Part shown: piece by piece, positions 22,685-35,700 of the stretch
Position numbering within the stretch: position 1 is the stretch's first letter
Layout: each line of letters opens with the position of its first letter
From: Plecoglossus altivelis
Taxonomy: Eukaryota > Chordata > Actinopteri > Osmeriformes > Plecoglossidae
Direction: 5' to 3'
Assembly: GCA_036571765.1 (NCBI GenBank)
Contig: BROE01000020.1
Coordinates: 14,569,143-14,633,142, forward strand
Length of the DNA: 64,000 nucleotides
Notes under the pieces: generated by a model
Databases searched by the model: none
What the model was told of the DNA's origin: nothing
What the model saw: the letters and a program-made list of their open reading frames with translations, nothing else
Position numbers and translations under genes: made by a program

Positions 22685-24907
22685 TCCAACAAGACTGTTT
22701 TGTGTACTGCTACGGTGTTTACCCTCCTCATGCTTCTCTGTAGTCATCCTCATAATGTGGACTTAGTATTATCACATACAGTCCATTTAAGACTCCCTTT
22801 TACTTCTTGTGTTACTAATGCAAAGGTGCTCAAGACGTTGGTGTATTAGTGTCTAATTTAATGTTGTATGATGTTGCAATCCTCAGTATATAATGCTGTT
22901 TACCAGATATGAAACAAAATAAACAAGCACCAAGATTAAGCGCCTGCTGGTTTTCCCTTAGCTAGGATACAGATGTAATTTATTTCAGCACAATACATGT
23001 TCCATCTTTGGCAATTAGCTGAACGCCCAGAACCTCCTAGGTCAGTTTCTGATAACACAGAGTTTGTTATTCTCGTTTCTCTATTCATAGAAAGACAATC
23101 CTCGAAGCTGTACTGTAAAAACGGCGATTTATAGGATCAAAATAAAACATTCAAGGAGCATCGTAAAAGGAGGTTGCGCATGGCCTTTAAAATAAAGCAC
23201 AATAGTGCAGTCAAAACATTAACCGCTGGCCTTTAGCTCCGTAGATTTATGGACAGTGTAAAGGTCTCCATCCTTTTGAGAGACTGTTTAGTTTGGGTAG
23301 TCTTTCTCTTTCAGTTGTCCAGCGTTATTTATCTTCATTCTTGGCTGCAGGTTTTTGTTTGTATTTACATTAGGACTGAGTAATCATGCCTCTTTCCTGT
23401 CCTCAATATAAAACCGATTTTGCCACTGAGGGTAAATGTGTGTTTGTGTATCTGGTATGTGTGTGTGTGTGTGTGTTGTGTACGCCCGACCACATAGAGT
23501 GTGTATGGCACCAGGGTCTGGCTCTCTTACTGTGCTGTTTCATAACAACAGCATGATGAAAAGCCCCTATATTTACTCTTCCCGTCACTGTTTTCACATC
23601 TTTCAGCTTGCAGAGACTGGGAGGATGCAGATACCACTACAAGTGAATACATGTCATTGACAATACTTTATTTTGGCATGATTCCCAACTACTATGAAGT
23701 GGTCGTGTAACTTCCTTGTTCCTGGTTTGTAAATGCATGCCAAGAAAACACAAACATGAGTGTGGCAGTGCTACTCAAAGGTCTTTATATGTGCTTCTGG
23801 CCTGCGTGCTGTACAGCGGACTTCATCACAATCGTATCTTTACTCCCAAACGAAACGTATCTCGCATGTCCGCGTAGAATTACTCACTGCTCCCATGTCA
23901 AACGCACGGCGCAAACAATAACTCACAAATCTGAATGAAACAAAGTCTGATATTTCGACAAACGACTAAGACTAATAGACCATTGGAATAACAGGAACGG
24001 ACATGCACATACAGTATGCTGCAAGAAAGAAAACATATTTGGGGGGTTTCCACATTGCATTGACAATGCATCTTTCATCATGCTGCCTGGCGGCTGATAT
24101 GACCGAGTGCAGTGACGTCTGCCAGGGCTCCCAGAGTAGCCTGCATGAGCCAGGCCAGCGGTGAGGAAAACACAAAACACAGATGGTTGTTGTTTTTGGT
24201 TCTTCCGTCAGACCTGCGTGACCTTTACACAAAGATAACAGGGCGAGCTCTTATCCTCAGCCCCCCTCCCAAAACAAGGCGTCTTGGCAGCTCAGACAGG
24301 GAACTTCCTCCTTGCTCAGGGCTGTCTGATAGGACAATATCCATGGCTGACGGCACCTTTATTTTTTGGGCCCAAGGAAAAAAAAGCTTTTGTTTTTTAA
24401 TTAATTATGGGTTTTTTTTTCTTAAAGCAATGCGCTGACTTACAGGAAATCTGAGATGTAGGTCAAAGTAGCTTTGAAAACTTTTTGTGCACAATATAAT
24501 ACAAGACCATTTTGCTTGCAAGCCCCACACTTTCAGTACATACAGCACCAACCAATCCATATCATTTGAACTCCACACATTTGTACGTCCTACATCAAAG
24601 CATGCTTAGTCCTCTGCATGTCTCTATCTCCTCGTGAAGATACAACATCCCACTCTTCACTATGCCCTGATGACGCAAGGTGACCCTGGTGTCACAGTGG
24701 TCCTCTGAGACATTCCTGTTTGCATGATGTGGTGTGCTTCACGTCAACATGCTAGCACGCAGACACTCACACGTACACCACACACACACACTAAGAGACA
24801 CACACACTTTTACCCAGTGGGGAATGGTGAAAGCAAGTGTCCTGTCTCTGGTCAGGGTTTCTGCTGAGGTTATTTGAGCTGAAGCTCTCTTGTCTTTACG
24901 TGTTCCA

Positions 24908-25845
24908 GAGCCCCAGGGAGAAGGGGGGAGGACGGTGGGGAGGAGGGATGAGGGAGGAGGGGAGATGGTGGTAGGGAGGAGGGGGGAGGACGGTAAGGAG
25001 GAGGGGAGGACAGTAGGGAGGAGGGAGGAGGAGAGGGAAGGACAGTAAGAATGAGGGGGGAGGAGGGGGGAGGACGGTAGGGAGGAAGGGGGAGGATGAG
25101 GGAGGAGAGGGAGGGAGGAGGTAGGGAGGGGGAGAGATGGTAGAAGAGGTCCGTAAGGAGGAGGGGAGGAGACGGANNNNNNNNNNNNNNNNNNNNNNNN
25201 NNNNNNNNNNNNNNNNNNNNNNNNNNNNNNNNNNNNNNNNNNNNNNNNNNNNNNNNNNNNNNNNNNNNNNNNNNNNNNNNNNNNNNNNNNNNNNNNNNNN
25301 NNNNNNNNNNNNNNNNNNNNNNNNNNNNNNNNNNNNNNNNNNNNNNNNNNNNNNNNNNNNNNNNNNNNNNNNNNNNNNNNNNNNNNNNNNNNNNNNNNNN
25401 NNNNNNNNNNNNNNNNNNNNNNNNNNNNNNNNNNNNNNNNNNNNNNNNNNNNNNNNNNNNNNNNNNNNNNNNNNNNNNNNNNNNNNNNNNNNNNNNNNNN
25501 NNNNNNNNNNNNNNNNNNNNNNNNNNNNNNNNNNNNNNNNNNNNNNNNNNNNNNNNNNNNNNNNNNNNNNNNNNNNNNNNNNNNNNNNNNNNNNNNNNNN
25601 NNNNNNNNNNNNNNNNNNNNNNNNNNNNNNNNNNNNNNNNNNNNNNNNNNNNNNNNNNNNNNNNNNNNNNNNNNNNNNNNNNNNNNNNNNNNNNNNNNNN
25701 NNNNNNNNNNNNNNNNNNGGAGGAGGGGGGAGGGAGGAGGGGAGAGGATGGTAGGGAGGAGGGGGGAGGATGATAGGGAGGAGGGGGGAGGATGGTAAGG
25801 AGGAGGGGGGAGGACGATAGGGTGGAGGGGAAGGATGGGGGGCTC
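24908..25845. repeat. GGAGG-rich minisatellite interrupted by an assembly gap
   Basis: Irregular units such as GGAGGACGGTA and GGGAGGAGGGG flank a run of 542 N (25177-25718). The same repeat type resumes after the gap, so the gap lies inside the array. The long ORFs crossing the N are not real. Confidence 0.9.
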
Positions 25846-28800
25846 AGGGCTCATGCTCGGCATGTTCTCACCAGATCAGCACAAATGGTACACTCAGTTT
25901 TCCTTTATGGTGATGATCGTCATGCATCGTATGCTCACGTGTGGCATGTGTTTATGTGTTCGTATCTAGGTTGTGACATAGACTACTGAACACCAGGGTT
26001 AAAGGCCGGAACAAACACATTAAAACGTTCCTCCCGGTCATTTTATTCATGGACCACACTATTTTAACAAAAGGCTCACACCATAATGGTAGATAATGCA
26101 ATGAAAAGGTATGAGAAGAAAGCAGATATGCTAAAATGTCCTAAGATCAACAGATGCACTTTGTGCTGTAGGCACAGATTAGCATTTTGCATCGATGTGA
26201 AGCTTGTCTTTTTAACTGACAGCACTGGTTTTCTTTGTCTTCTCTGAGCTTCCACAGAATTGACATGCTATGTTAATAATGTTAAGGTCAGTTTGTCATT
26301 GCATTGTAGTTTTATGAAGACAGACTGCCATTCCACGAGACTGAGGCATCTGTGATGATCCTTATGTTTCCTGACAGAGTACTTTATGCTTCAGCTCAGA
26401 CAGAGATGTAATTTAAATACATCTCATATCTAACCAACCATATTTGATTAACTCTGTGTGAACTGGCCTCTCTTTTATCACCACATCTATTACTCAATAA
26501 CAGTCAGGCTAATCTGAATGGAGTTCAGTGATCTGAGGGAAACAGGCATCGCTAGACGAGTGACGAATGTGAGATGAATACAATGGGAGACGTGAGGCCA
26601 GAGAAGCCAGGCTGAAAGCAGGAGGATGTGACGGTGGTGTCTGCTGCTGCGGCTCAGAACCCCCCCGGGCCTCACCTTCATGTGCCACTTAACCTCATTA
26701 CTGAAGGCAATGAGCAGGGACTGAAACTCTTACTCAAGCACAGACACACACATACACAGCCATACACAGCCACACACATATATATATATACACACACACA
26801 AACAGTAGTTGCACAAACTGCACTATACAAACACAAAGTATGCACTTTTCATCTTTTCTGAGACCCGTTCAATAGATTCCTTCTTTATTGCCTACTTATG
26901 GGGATATTCCTTGGTTAGTAGGGGTTTAAATCTCTCTGTTATTGCACTGCCATGGCGCCACAACGGTGGCTACATGAACTGTGAAATAACCCGGTGTTCC
27001 CCTGACCCTGCTGAAGAGGCTGTGTGTGGACTGTAGCCACGGGGACCACAGGGTCAAAGAGGGTGATGGTAGAGCGGGGATCCCACAGGTCCAGGATGAG
27101 GAGGGGATTTTCATTATTTCAAACAATAAAGACTCCGACGACAAAATCCTCCACCAAGCCAAGACTGTGACAATCAGAAGGGCGATTGAATTTTGACCCC
27201 CCCCGGGTTTCCATGGCAACAACGTCTATTCCGAGGCAGGTGACCTGTGTGATGGACAGATGCTGGTGGGGAGGTTCACAGGACACACATCACCTTCAGA
27301 CAGGTGACATGTCATTCATAAACTCCTGCATGCACTTTGCCAAGCCTGTTCCTCCTCTCCTCTGCTTGGCAAATGAGTATTGAGCTGACAAGATCATCTC
27401 CAGATGGACTTCTTAAAAGGATGTCATTGCTGAAACCGATCGTAAACAGCACATGGCGAACGTCTGACATCATTTGAGAGGGAGTGTTCTCAGCAGGAGG
27501 TATGCTGTCTGTTCATCAAAGGTTTTTTATGGAGTTCCATCATGGGTGTGTGCTAACACAAATGCAAACAGGCCAGAACATCCGACACCCCTCAGGACAA
27601 ACCCGCTATTGAATTCCGATTCGGTTGCTTATTCGGCTGTTTAAATCTATGGTCTACCTGTTAACATCCCATTCAACATTTCCTCCTTTTTTCTGCCGAT
27701 GGGGGAGCGGTGGTCGCCCATGCGTAACTGCACTTTTCATTACTCTGTTCAGGTGAGGTGAGGACGTGAGGAACGACCGAGGTAGCTAAACAGGGTTCCT
27801 CTGATGTATGTCTCATGTAAATTAGGAGGCTATGTCTTGAGTGGCTTCTTATCAAACTGTGTGTCTTCCCAGCAGTCTGTCAACGCTGACAGACGGGGAA
27901 ATGAGGCCTTGGTGAGCACTGAGATGGAACAAAAGATGTCTCAGTCAGATAGTAGCAGGCTAATGAAGTTCTCTGTGTGCGACGCCGCTGTGCGCTCAGC
28001 AGTGTCTGTCACCACAAAGCTCTGAAATGACTTTCAGCGTGAAAAAAACTCCAACAAAGATCTCTCAACGACATCAAGAAGACATGATGAGGCCGGTCCA
28101 AAAACACGGTGGCTGACAGTGATCAAACAGGGAGAAGAAAAAGCTAGAATGTGTTGTCATTGCTCCCCTGGTTCTTTCGGGTGTCGATTTGTCCGATAAT
28201 GTCGTCCTTCCTCATTGCTGGCACTGCCTCATCTCTTATGTGCATCCATTAAGCGAGGACTGATGAAAAGGAGCCCTTACAAGGGCAGCCACAGCAGGGT
28301 CTAAAGCTGATTATAACACTGCCGGCTAACACACAGACCACACCCCTTAAGCACACGGATACATGCAATTTAAAATACACCCCAGGCAACTAATCAATGT
28401 ATATGAACAGATATAATATCATATAATTTATCTCGAGGGAGATAATGTCTATTGATTAGCATTTGCATCAAAGATCTTCAATCACTCTTCTTGCTCATTG
28501 TATATTTTGCAGATGGGTAATTTGGCAAAGTTTCACATGGACTATAGATCTACACTCGACCTAATCTCCCTCAGTGGTTTCCCTGTAATCAAATGAGCTT
28601 GTCCAGCATTTAAACACGAGAGCCACTTGTAGAGGACACTTCCCTACATCATTCTTAATGACTGGCCAGGCAAGTGCCTGGTGGTAGTTTAATTTTATTG
28701 TCCAGCCATTCAAAGTGGCCCTAGGGAGTGTGGAAGTCTGTAGTAATACTGTGATTAAAATACCTCACTGCTGAAGTGAACACAATATCCAGATAACAAA

Positions 28801-29651
28801 GGACTATTTCTTATCTCTCAAGTAGGGTGGTTGAGTTACGATTGTTTATGATAAGAGGTTAACATGCTGAGCTTCAAGTCTCCACAAGCTTTTCTGAAAA
28901 AAAGAGAAGGATATTCAGACAAAATGAAACTTAAAATGTTTACATCTAACAAGACAGGGTTGTCACAAAAACTCAAAATGACCTGTCAATGACTTCCTCT
29001 GCCATGCAGTTTGGGTTTTCAATGTCAGCCGTTGCAAACAGAAAGTGATTAGATAAATTCATCCTTGATTGAGGTAAGCAGATCAACAACAAAAGGCTGG
29101 TTAAAATCGCATTGAGTGCCATTAATTGTGATTGTACCCTCTAATGTTGAGGACAGTACCAGGCACGTCCGACACAAATCCCAATGCCTCCTCTGAGTCA
29201 TCAGGTTTTCACAGGAACAGCTCGTCTCAGCACATACGGCTAAGTGATCTAACGTGTGTGTGATCAGCAGAGCATGTGTTCAAATGTGTGTGTTCAGTGA
29301 TAGCACCTCCCTTGGGACCGCCTGTATCCCCTAGTGGAACAACACGCAGAATGGGCATGATTTATGTTCTCCCCCGATGAGACTGTTCCCTGTTTAGTTT
29401 CTCTCTCTCCCTCTCCTTTACTCTCGGAACCCATCCCTCTCTCCACTCCCCGACACCTCCTGTCTCTGTTTCTTTCTCACAGCCTCTCCTTCTCTGCACG
29501 GTAGTGAGCTAGGCTTGGGGAGCAACAGAGGAGATTGAACCTGTCTGGTGCTGAAGAAGAAGCCCCAAGCATGTGAGGCCACTGGAACTGACCTCAGGGG
29601 AGCAGGGCTGCATCCACCAGCAGAGTCTCTGGAGTGAAGCCGGAGGAGTAC

Positions 29652-29731
29652 CTGAGTCTGTTCCATATCAGCTACCACATCCTCGCTGTTCCTGAGGGAC
29701 TCGTGTGTGCGCTCCGGCACGGACTCGCACT
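29652..29731 (-). other. Unassigned exon-like segment
   Basis: On the minus strand an acceptor (AATGTTCAG) at 29732 and a donor (CAG|gtactc) at 29651 bound an 80-base segment open in one frame. It reads CESVPERTHESLRNSEDVV and continues ADMEQTQ, with relatively high CpG and good codon character. I do not recognise the protein. It could be an exon of an unmapped gene, an alternative upstream exon, or chance. No partner exon was found nearby. Confidence 0.25.
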
Positions 29732-29759
29732 CTGAACATTTCAAAGATGTAATAACAAA

Positions 29760-32700
29760 TGTTGCTTTGCACCACCATTTATGATTTTATAGCTTTCCCA
29801 TGACAAGTGCCATAGTATTTTACCTTGAGTATCACCAAGGGAGGCAATGGGCTAAGTAAAATATGTTGTTGTTAACAAACGATACCTTACAGACAGGGGG
29901 ATTTCAAAACATGAGTCTGCACACACTGTTGCAACCAAATGTAAAATGTCCCCTTGGAACATAAGCAAGAATAATAGCATTAATCATATTTCTACCATGA
30001 GTTTGAGTTGAGACGGTTCTTAAAGTATCAAATTGTGTAAGAGGTAAAACAGTCAACAGCAGATAAACATGAACACAGTATCAGCCAGTGGAATGGCACC
30101 AGAAGGAAGGACGAATCATGAGCAGTATGTCCATCATAGATGTATTTTGTTAACCTTGGGAGAATCCCTCTAATCCACACGATGTATATTGGTTTCCATA
30201 ACCTTCTTATCATCTACTATTTCACCTTTTACGGAAAAGAGTCTTGGAATTGTAAGTACATAGACTGTTTTCTCTGCTGTTAAACCTCTTCATCTGTAAA
30301 ACAACGTTGGGATTTGAGTTGTATATCATGATTATAAAATCCTGACAATGGGTTGTTGCTTGTGTGGATGAGAGAATCAATAAGGCGCTCATGTCGAATT
30401 GATCAAAAACTCAGACAAGCAGAATCCCATGTGTGTGACTTGAATGTCAACTCCTTTTTAGATCTTCAGTCACCTGGTGGTCCAGAGCATCTGCGTCTAT
30501 AACTGGTTTTAGAAAATGTCTAAAGTGATTGGAATCACTTTTCAATCCAAGGCGTAGAGCCAGGACAAGCAAAAATGCTGGGGAAAAAGCTATGTCATTG
30601 GTGGGATAAAAGTGACCAGTTTTGGAGTTGTTTAACTGTGTTCTGCATTTCTTTCTCCCCTACCGATTCTCACTAAGTGTTCATCCCTCATCAATTTCTT
30701 GTCATGAAAGAGGTATAACAATTATGCTGCTATTAGCATAAAAATGAACATTTCAGTTGGTATCGTGGCAGTAATTACTAGTTTGAAAACCCATAAATTA
30801 CTTCTGGGAATTGGTACACTAAATAATTAAGCACACTGTCATTCAGGTTTCCCTTGTCCAGCATGAATCTATTCATTTACAATTCTCATTGTTGAAGAAA
30901 CTTCTACTCACAAGTAATGGGTGTTTAGTGCTAAATCCTGTGACAAGAGAGATTACAGCTTCTTCATCCCTTAGCTATTGGTATGACCCCAATCAACACA
31001 TTGACACTGTGGTCATCAGGATTATGATTATAGTCAATTCCGAGTATGAATAGAGAAAACTACAGATGTTTCCAAATGGGACCACAGCTCTCAAAAAGGT
31101 TTTGAAGTCAATGATGTTTCATGTATTTTAAATGCGAAGAGACACTGAGTGTGTACTCTATTGTTCACTAAGTAACAACTTTAATACCCTCTGGTTCCAT
31201 GAATATGATGTTCCGTAATTCCATCTGCTCCTATGTTTTGTAAGAGTGTCTCCTGGAACCTGTAAGCACTATGCAGACATGAAGCACTGCAAGCAGGTGG
31301 GAGCAGCTGTGCTGGAATGGACTCCCTTCTGCTTTCGGTGAAGCTCTGATGATACCTGGAATACTCCAGGTCCTTTGATCCACTCAGCCATGTCTCATGA
31401 CCCACGACAGCAGTACGGCAGATAGGAAGTACCTAACAGGGAGGAACAAAGGTGTTGCAGACCAAACAGGTTGAGTTTCATCACTGTCAGCGTTAGATAC
31501 TTTTTGCCAACCGAATGAACAATCCTCCGATGCATCTTGAAAAAGAATGGGATGCATCCTCAATGCTACATGACGTGTTGTATTACAAAATGGCTGCCCG
31601 GCTGGCACTTCTGAAAAGAGTCAATACTGTACAGGTCTCCATAGTGATTTACTGTAAATGGGAAAATCATACATTTTCTATAAATCTCCACAGCTCTGGT
31701 AGCCTACGAACACAAACCAGGAACAGGAAGAGAGCAAAGCCTGTCTCTGAGCCAGTAGAAAAAGCCCGCATGTTGCTTTCACATATGCACAACATTTCTA
31801 CACTAGCTATAGCCTACTATTATTGAGGTGGTAGTCATACAAATCTTTCTTGAGCAATCAGAGTACAGCATGGCCCCTTCAGCTGTGCAGTTGTGCCATT
31901 TCAGGTCAATCCCCTGTGGACGGACCAGCCGCTCACCTCTAATAACCACAGACCACAGCCCTTATCCTCCTTGTAACATGGGGATGTCTGCCACAGCTGT
32001 ACACACCGGTCCAGGATTTACTCTCTTTATTACCTCAGTAGAGAGTTTAATTTCCTGCCCATTTGGGTGTGTTAGCGCTACAAGCAGGCGTGTGTCACGA
32101 CTGGCAATCACTCAGAGTGATACTGGGAGACAAAGACTCACAGCAGCATCATTACCCCTGGCAGGGAGACCGCCCCTCCACGAAGAATCACCCTGGACTG
32201 GCAAGGAGGGAGAGAGAAGGTAAAGAGATAGATTGGGGGAGTGGTAAAAAGGTGGAGGAAGAAAGGAAGGAGAGAGTGTGATAGAGGAAGAGAGGGACAG
32301 AAAGAGAGAGAGAGTATGAGAGAGAGATGGAGAGAGTCTGTGTATTTTAATGAGTTTACAGTACACTAAGGACGTAATGTGACACTCATTACTCCATTGA
32401 TTGGTCCAAGGAAGCTCATAAACATCATTTGGCTTCTGTCTTGATGAATAAGTTACCACCAAAATTGTTTTTAATCAACATGCAGTCTCAGTAGGGTTAT
32501 ACTGAATTCATTATGATGGGGTGGGGAGTATGCTGAGAATATTACTGTTATATATTACAGTACAGCTTGCATTAGTTGGTGAATTGTTGATAGATACCCA
32601 GTGAGAGCATGTGGTGGTACTGTTAACGTAAATGGTTATCTTATCAGTAGCTTTTCAGGGGAATACTGTCTTGAAAACACAAGTGAATGATCTAATTACT

Positions 32701-35700
32701 CATTAATGCAAACGTTGTCACTTATGAGCAATTCTTACTGAACCACTGTACGCACAGTGAACTGCAACACTCGTAACAGTTATTACTATTCAACTTGAGT
32801 TATTTGGTCATAAAATACTTTTAAACTACTTTTATTATTATGCATGTTGAGTTTTTATCATGATGTGCACAAAATTAGTTAATGCACTTCTGCAACCTCA
32901 CTGCCAACAGGGAATTATGAGGCATTTGAACACTTTTTAATGTCCACAACCACGTATATTACCATTGCATTGTTATAAAGCAACCAAAATGGTTCCTATT
33001 GGTCTAATGGAAGAGGGCCTTTGTTCAATAACAGTGCCAATCAATTAAAAAAGGCAAACATATAACAAAGTTAAGGTTCTAAATCTTACCAACTGTAGCA
33101 TGACACAAATTATAACTCAAAGACGGAAGGAAACAATCCTGTTTATAACCAACTATCACCAAGAAGCAAGAAACATCCAGTCAGATCACATCTTGACCCT
33201 TCCTTCTCAGCATGTAACTGTCACACACGGAGGTGTGAGAAACAAGCAAATAAAACGTCTTCAGCTAACTCAAGTCTTAGTTATATGTAAGCAGGGTATC
33301 TACCAGCCTATGCTACCACAGGTATTGTGTTTTAGACTGTATGCAGTCCATGAGTTTCATCCTCATCAACTTCACCAGCAACAGTGGGCCCCAAACTCTC
33401 CTCTCCCAGTCGGCCTCCCCTCTCCTATCCTCAGCCACGTCCTGAGCTGAGAGGAAGGATATCCCACACTTCCTAGAGCTCCACCCTGCCCTACGTACCA
33501 GAGAGGAAAGAGGAGAGAATAAAAAAGCAGAGTTTAAATATTCCTCAGGGGGTAAACCTGAGAATGGGAACAGACAAAACGTTGTTGATCCACCATCCAG
33601 CAGCCCCACAGCAAACACACGTTCACATTTTTGGAGAGAATTATTTGAATATATGGGCCTGAGGCTTCAGCATGAATTGATCATATTCCCTGAAGTTGTC
33701 TGACATTGTTGTGACAGATCCGACACACAGTCAGAACAGCCTGTCGTCTTTTTCCCATTTTCGAGAGGGCTTTGTTGATCTGTAGCAGACGTTCTTTAGT
33801 TGCTGCAGAATGGAAGGTGTCTTATCATTGTAATCTCATTCAACATAGAACCAAACTCTATTCGTAGAACAGAATGAATGGTAAGACAGGAAACAGGCTG
33901 AGGAGGACAGGAAATGGAATGCACAAGCAGGAATAAACAGGGTTGAAATAGCCAGAAAGGAAATTTCCGTTCCTCTGTACTCTCTTGTAGGGAATATTCA
34001 TTTAGTGTCCTTGAAGAACCTCAAACAAGCCAATCCCACAGATGAAGGAAGTAAAATGACAATAATATTACTAGAGTGATAGAAACTGGAGCTGTAGAAA
34101 GAGAATAAGAATAAGGCACACTTCTCCTTGTTTTGTTGGGATTTCCCACTGACATAAACATCGTTCACCTCAAAAACGTGTTTAACGTAATTTTTGGAGA
34201 AACGTGCCTCATGTGAAATTACCTTTAGAATCATTTGAAAGAGGATTTAATGTATGAAGAACATATTAGGCTCAGACTTTTACTTATGGAACACTGGCAG
34301 TCCTTCATGGATGCCCCCTGCCTTTTTTCTGATCCTGCTCAGCACTGATGTGGATGATGAGACCTCCTTTCAGTCTTAGAAAAGCTCTTGGGGACTAAAC
34401 AGCGGGAAAAAACATGTGAGGCAAGGTCAGTGTGAGCCCTCCGCCCCTCCAGCCAGGAAGTGCCGAGCACAAACTGCATGTGGGGCCCTGCTCATCAGAA
34501 ACAGGAAGTACAAAGTGCAAACCAGCAACGACGCCCCACCCCTCACACCAGGATTATGTATTATATTGTCCACACTTCGGGTCTGGTCTTAAAGACTGAT
34601 TTAGAATGAAGTCTCCCTCTATCTCTTCCTGGAGACTACACCGTAGATTTAGTGAACTGAGGGTTATCACGTCAACAATGGAACCCCTTCCAGGGATGGA
34701 AGCAATGAGTGTCAAGTAGAACACATGAGTTTTCATGGCCATCAAATGACCACTATGAAGACTGCGTTCATGTTTATACTTGCAACTTATTCATGTCTGA
34801 CCTCTTTGGGTTTGGCTACTTTACACTACGTCAAACTGTTGGCATGGAGACAAACAGGAGCGAACTGACCTGAACCATCAAAAACAAAATGTCTTTACAC
34901 AGCACAAATGTTTGCTGGACTTTAGAGTCTCAAAGAAAACACCAGGCCATTTTGTTTTATGAGGTAAACACGTCCATCATGTTGAATAATTTAATAAGTG
35001 TCTAATAGGCAACAAGGGACGTTTCCTGCTTTAATAAAAGAAATTGTGGAAGCATGTTCCCTTGCTAATTTATTCAGACACACTTGATGAGAGTCAGGTT
35101 TTAAATCTTTTACAATACAACACTTTTTGTCTGTATACCGTACATACAGTCAAACACACACACACACGCATTAGCGACAGGACAACACTGTTTTATAGGG
35201 ATAGTGTAATGATGTTGTGAGCAGTATAGATAAATCACATGGACCTTAATCAGCCCACTGAGGCAGAGGAGTGATCCATCACTTTGGGTGTGCTGAGGCC
35301 TTCTCCTTCCACTGACAGCATCGCTCACTAACCTCCATAGGAGACAAGAATGACACCACATCATTATCAGTATCAACACTGCTGGAGACTGCATGTAGGC
35401 CACTTCTCAATTAGCTGTAGTCAATGACACAACAGTAAGTACAAACACGAGTAGAGAGATTCTCCTTGACAACATGTTTCTTGGACCAGTTTGGTTGATC
35501 AATATGGATCCATAAGTTGCAGGTGCATCAGGGGTCAGTTGAGTGACACCCTAGCTTTGCCCACACTGGGCTTCGAACTCTGAACCTCAGGCTTGCTAGC
35601 ATCACTACTAACCAGCTACACCACCACAAAAACTAGCATGCCCCTGATACCAGTGGACTGTATTTAAACTGAGAGTTAGTTTACAAATTCATCTCAGCTG

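Larger units (their letters stand above)
20100..29640. other. Gene-poor intergenic region, left half
   Basis: Between the FGD5 start and the candidate exon at 29.65 kb I find no open frame with convincing protein character. It contains poly(C) at 22665-22684, short (TG)n at 22022-22042 and 23457-23475, a GGAGG-rich array with an assembly gap near 25 kb and an (AT)n at 26779-26790. As it lies upstream of FGD5 and UBA3, distal regulatory elements are possible but not demonstrable from sequence alone. Confidence 0.6.

Noticed and set aside
24739..25863. Long minus-strand ORF of 374 residues crossing the N run
   Set aside because: More than half of it is N and the rest is proline/serine repeat translated from the GGAGG minisatellite.
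27031..27130. Protein-like minus-strand reading (ILDLWDPRSTITLFDPV)
   Set aside because: No splice sites at sensible positions, no recognised family, and no partner exons.
35568..35620. Functional tRNA gene
   Set aside because: A and B boxes are present but the acceptor and anticodon stems do not pair; a SINE head is the better reading.
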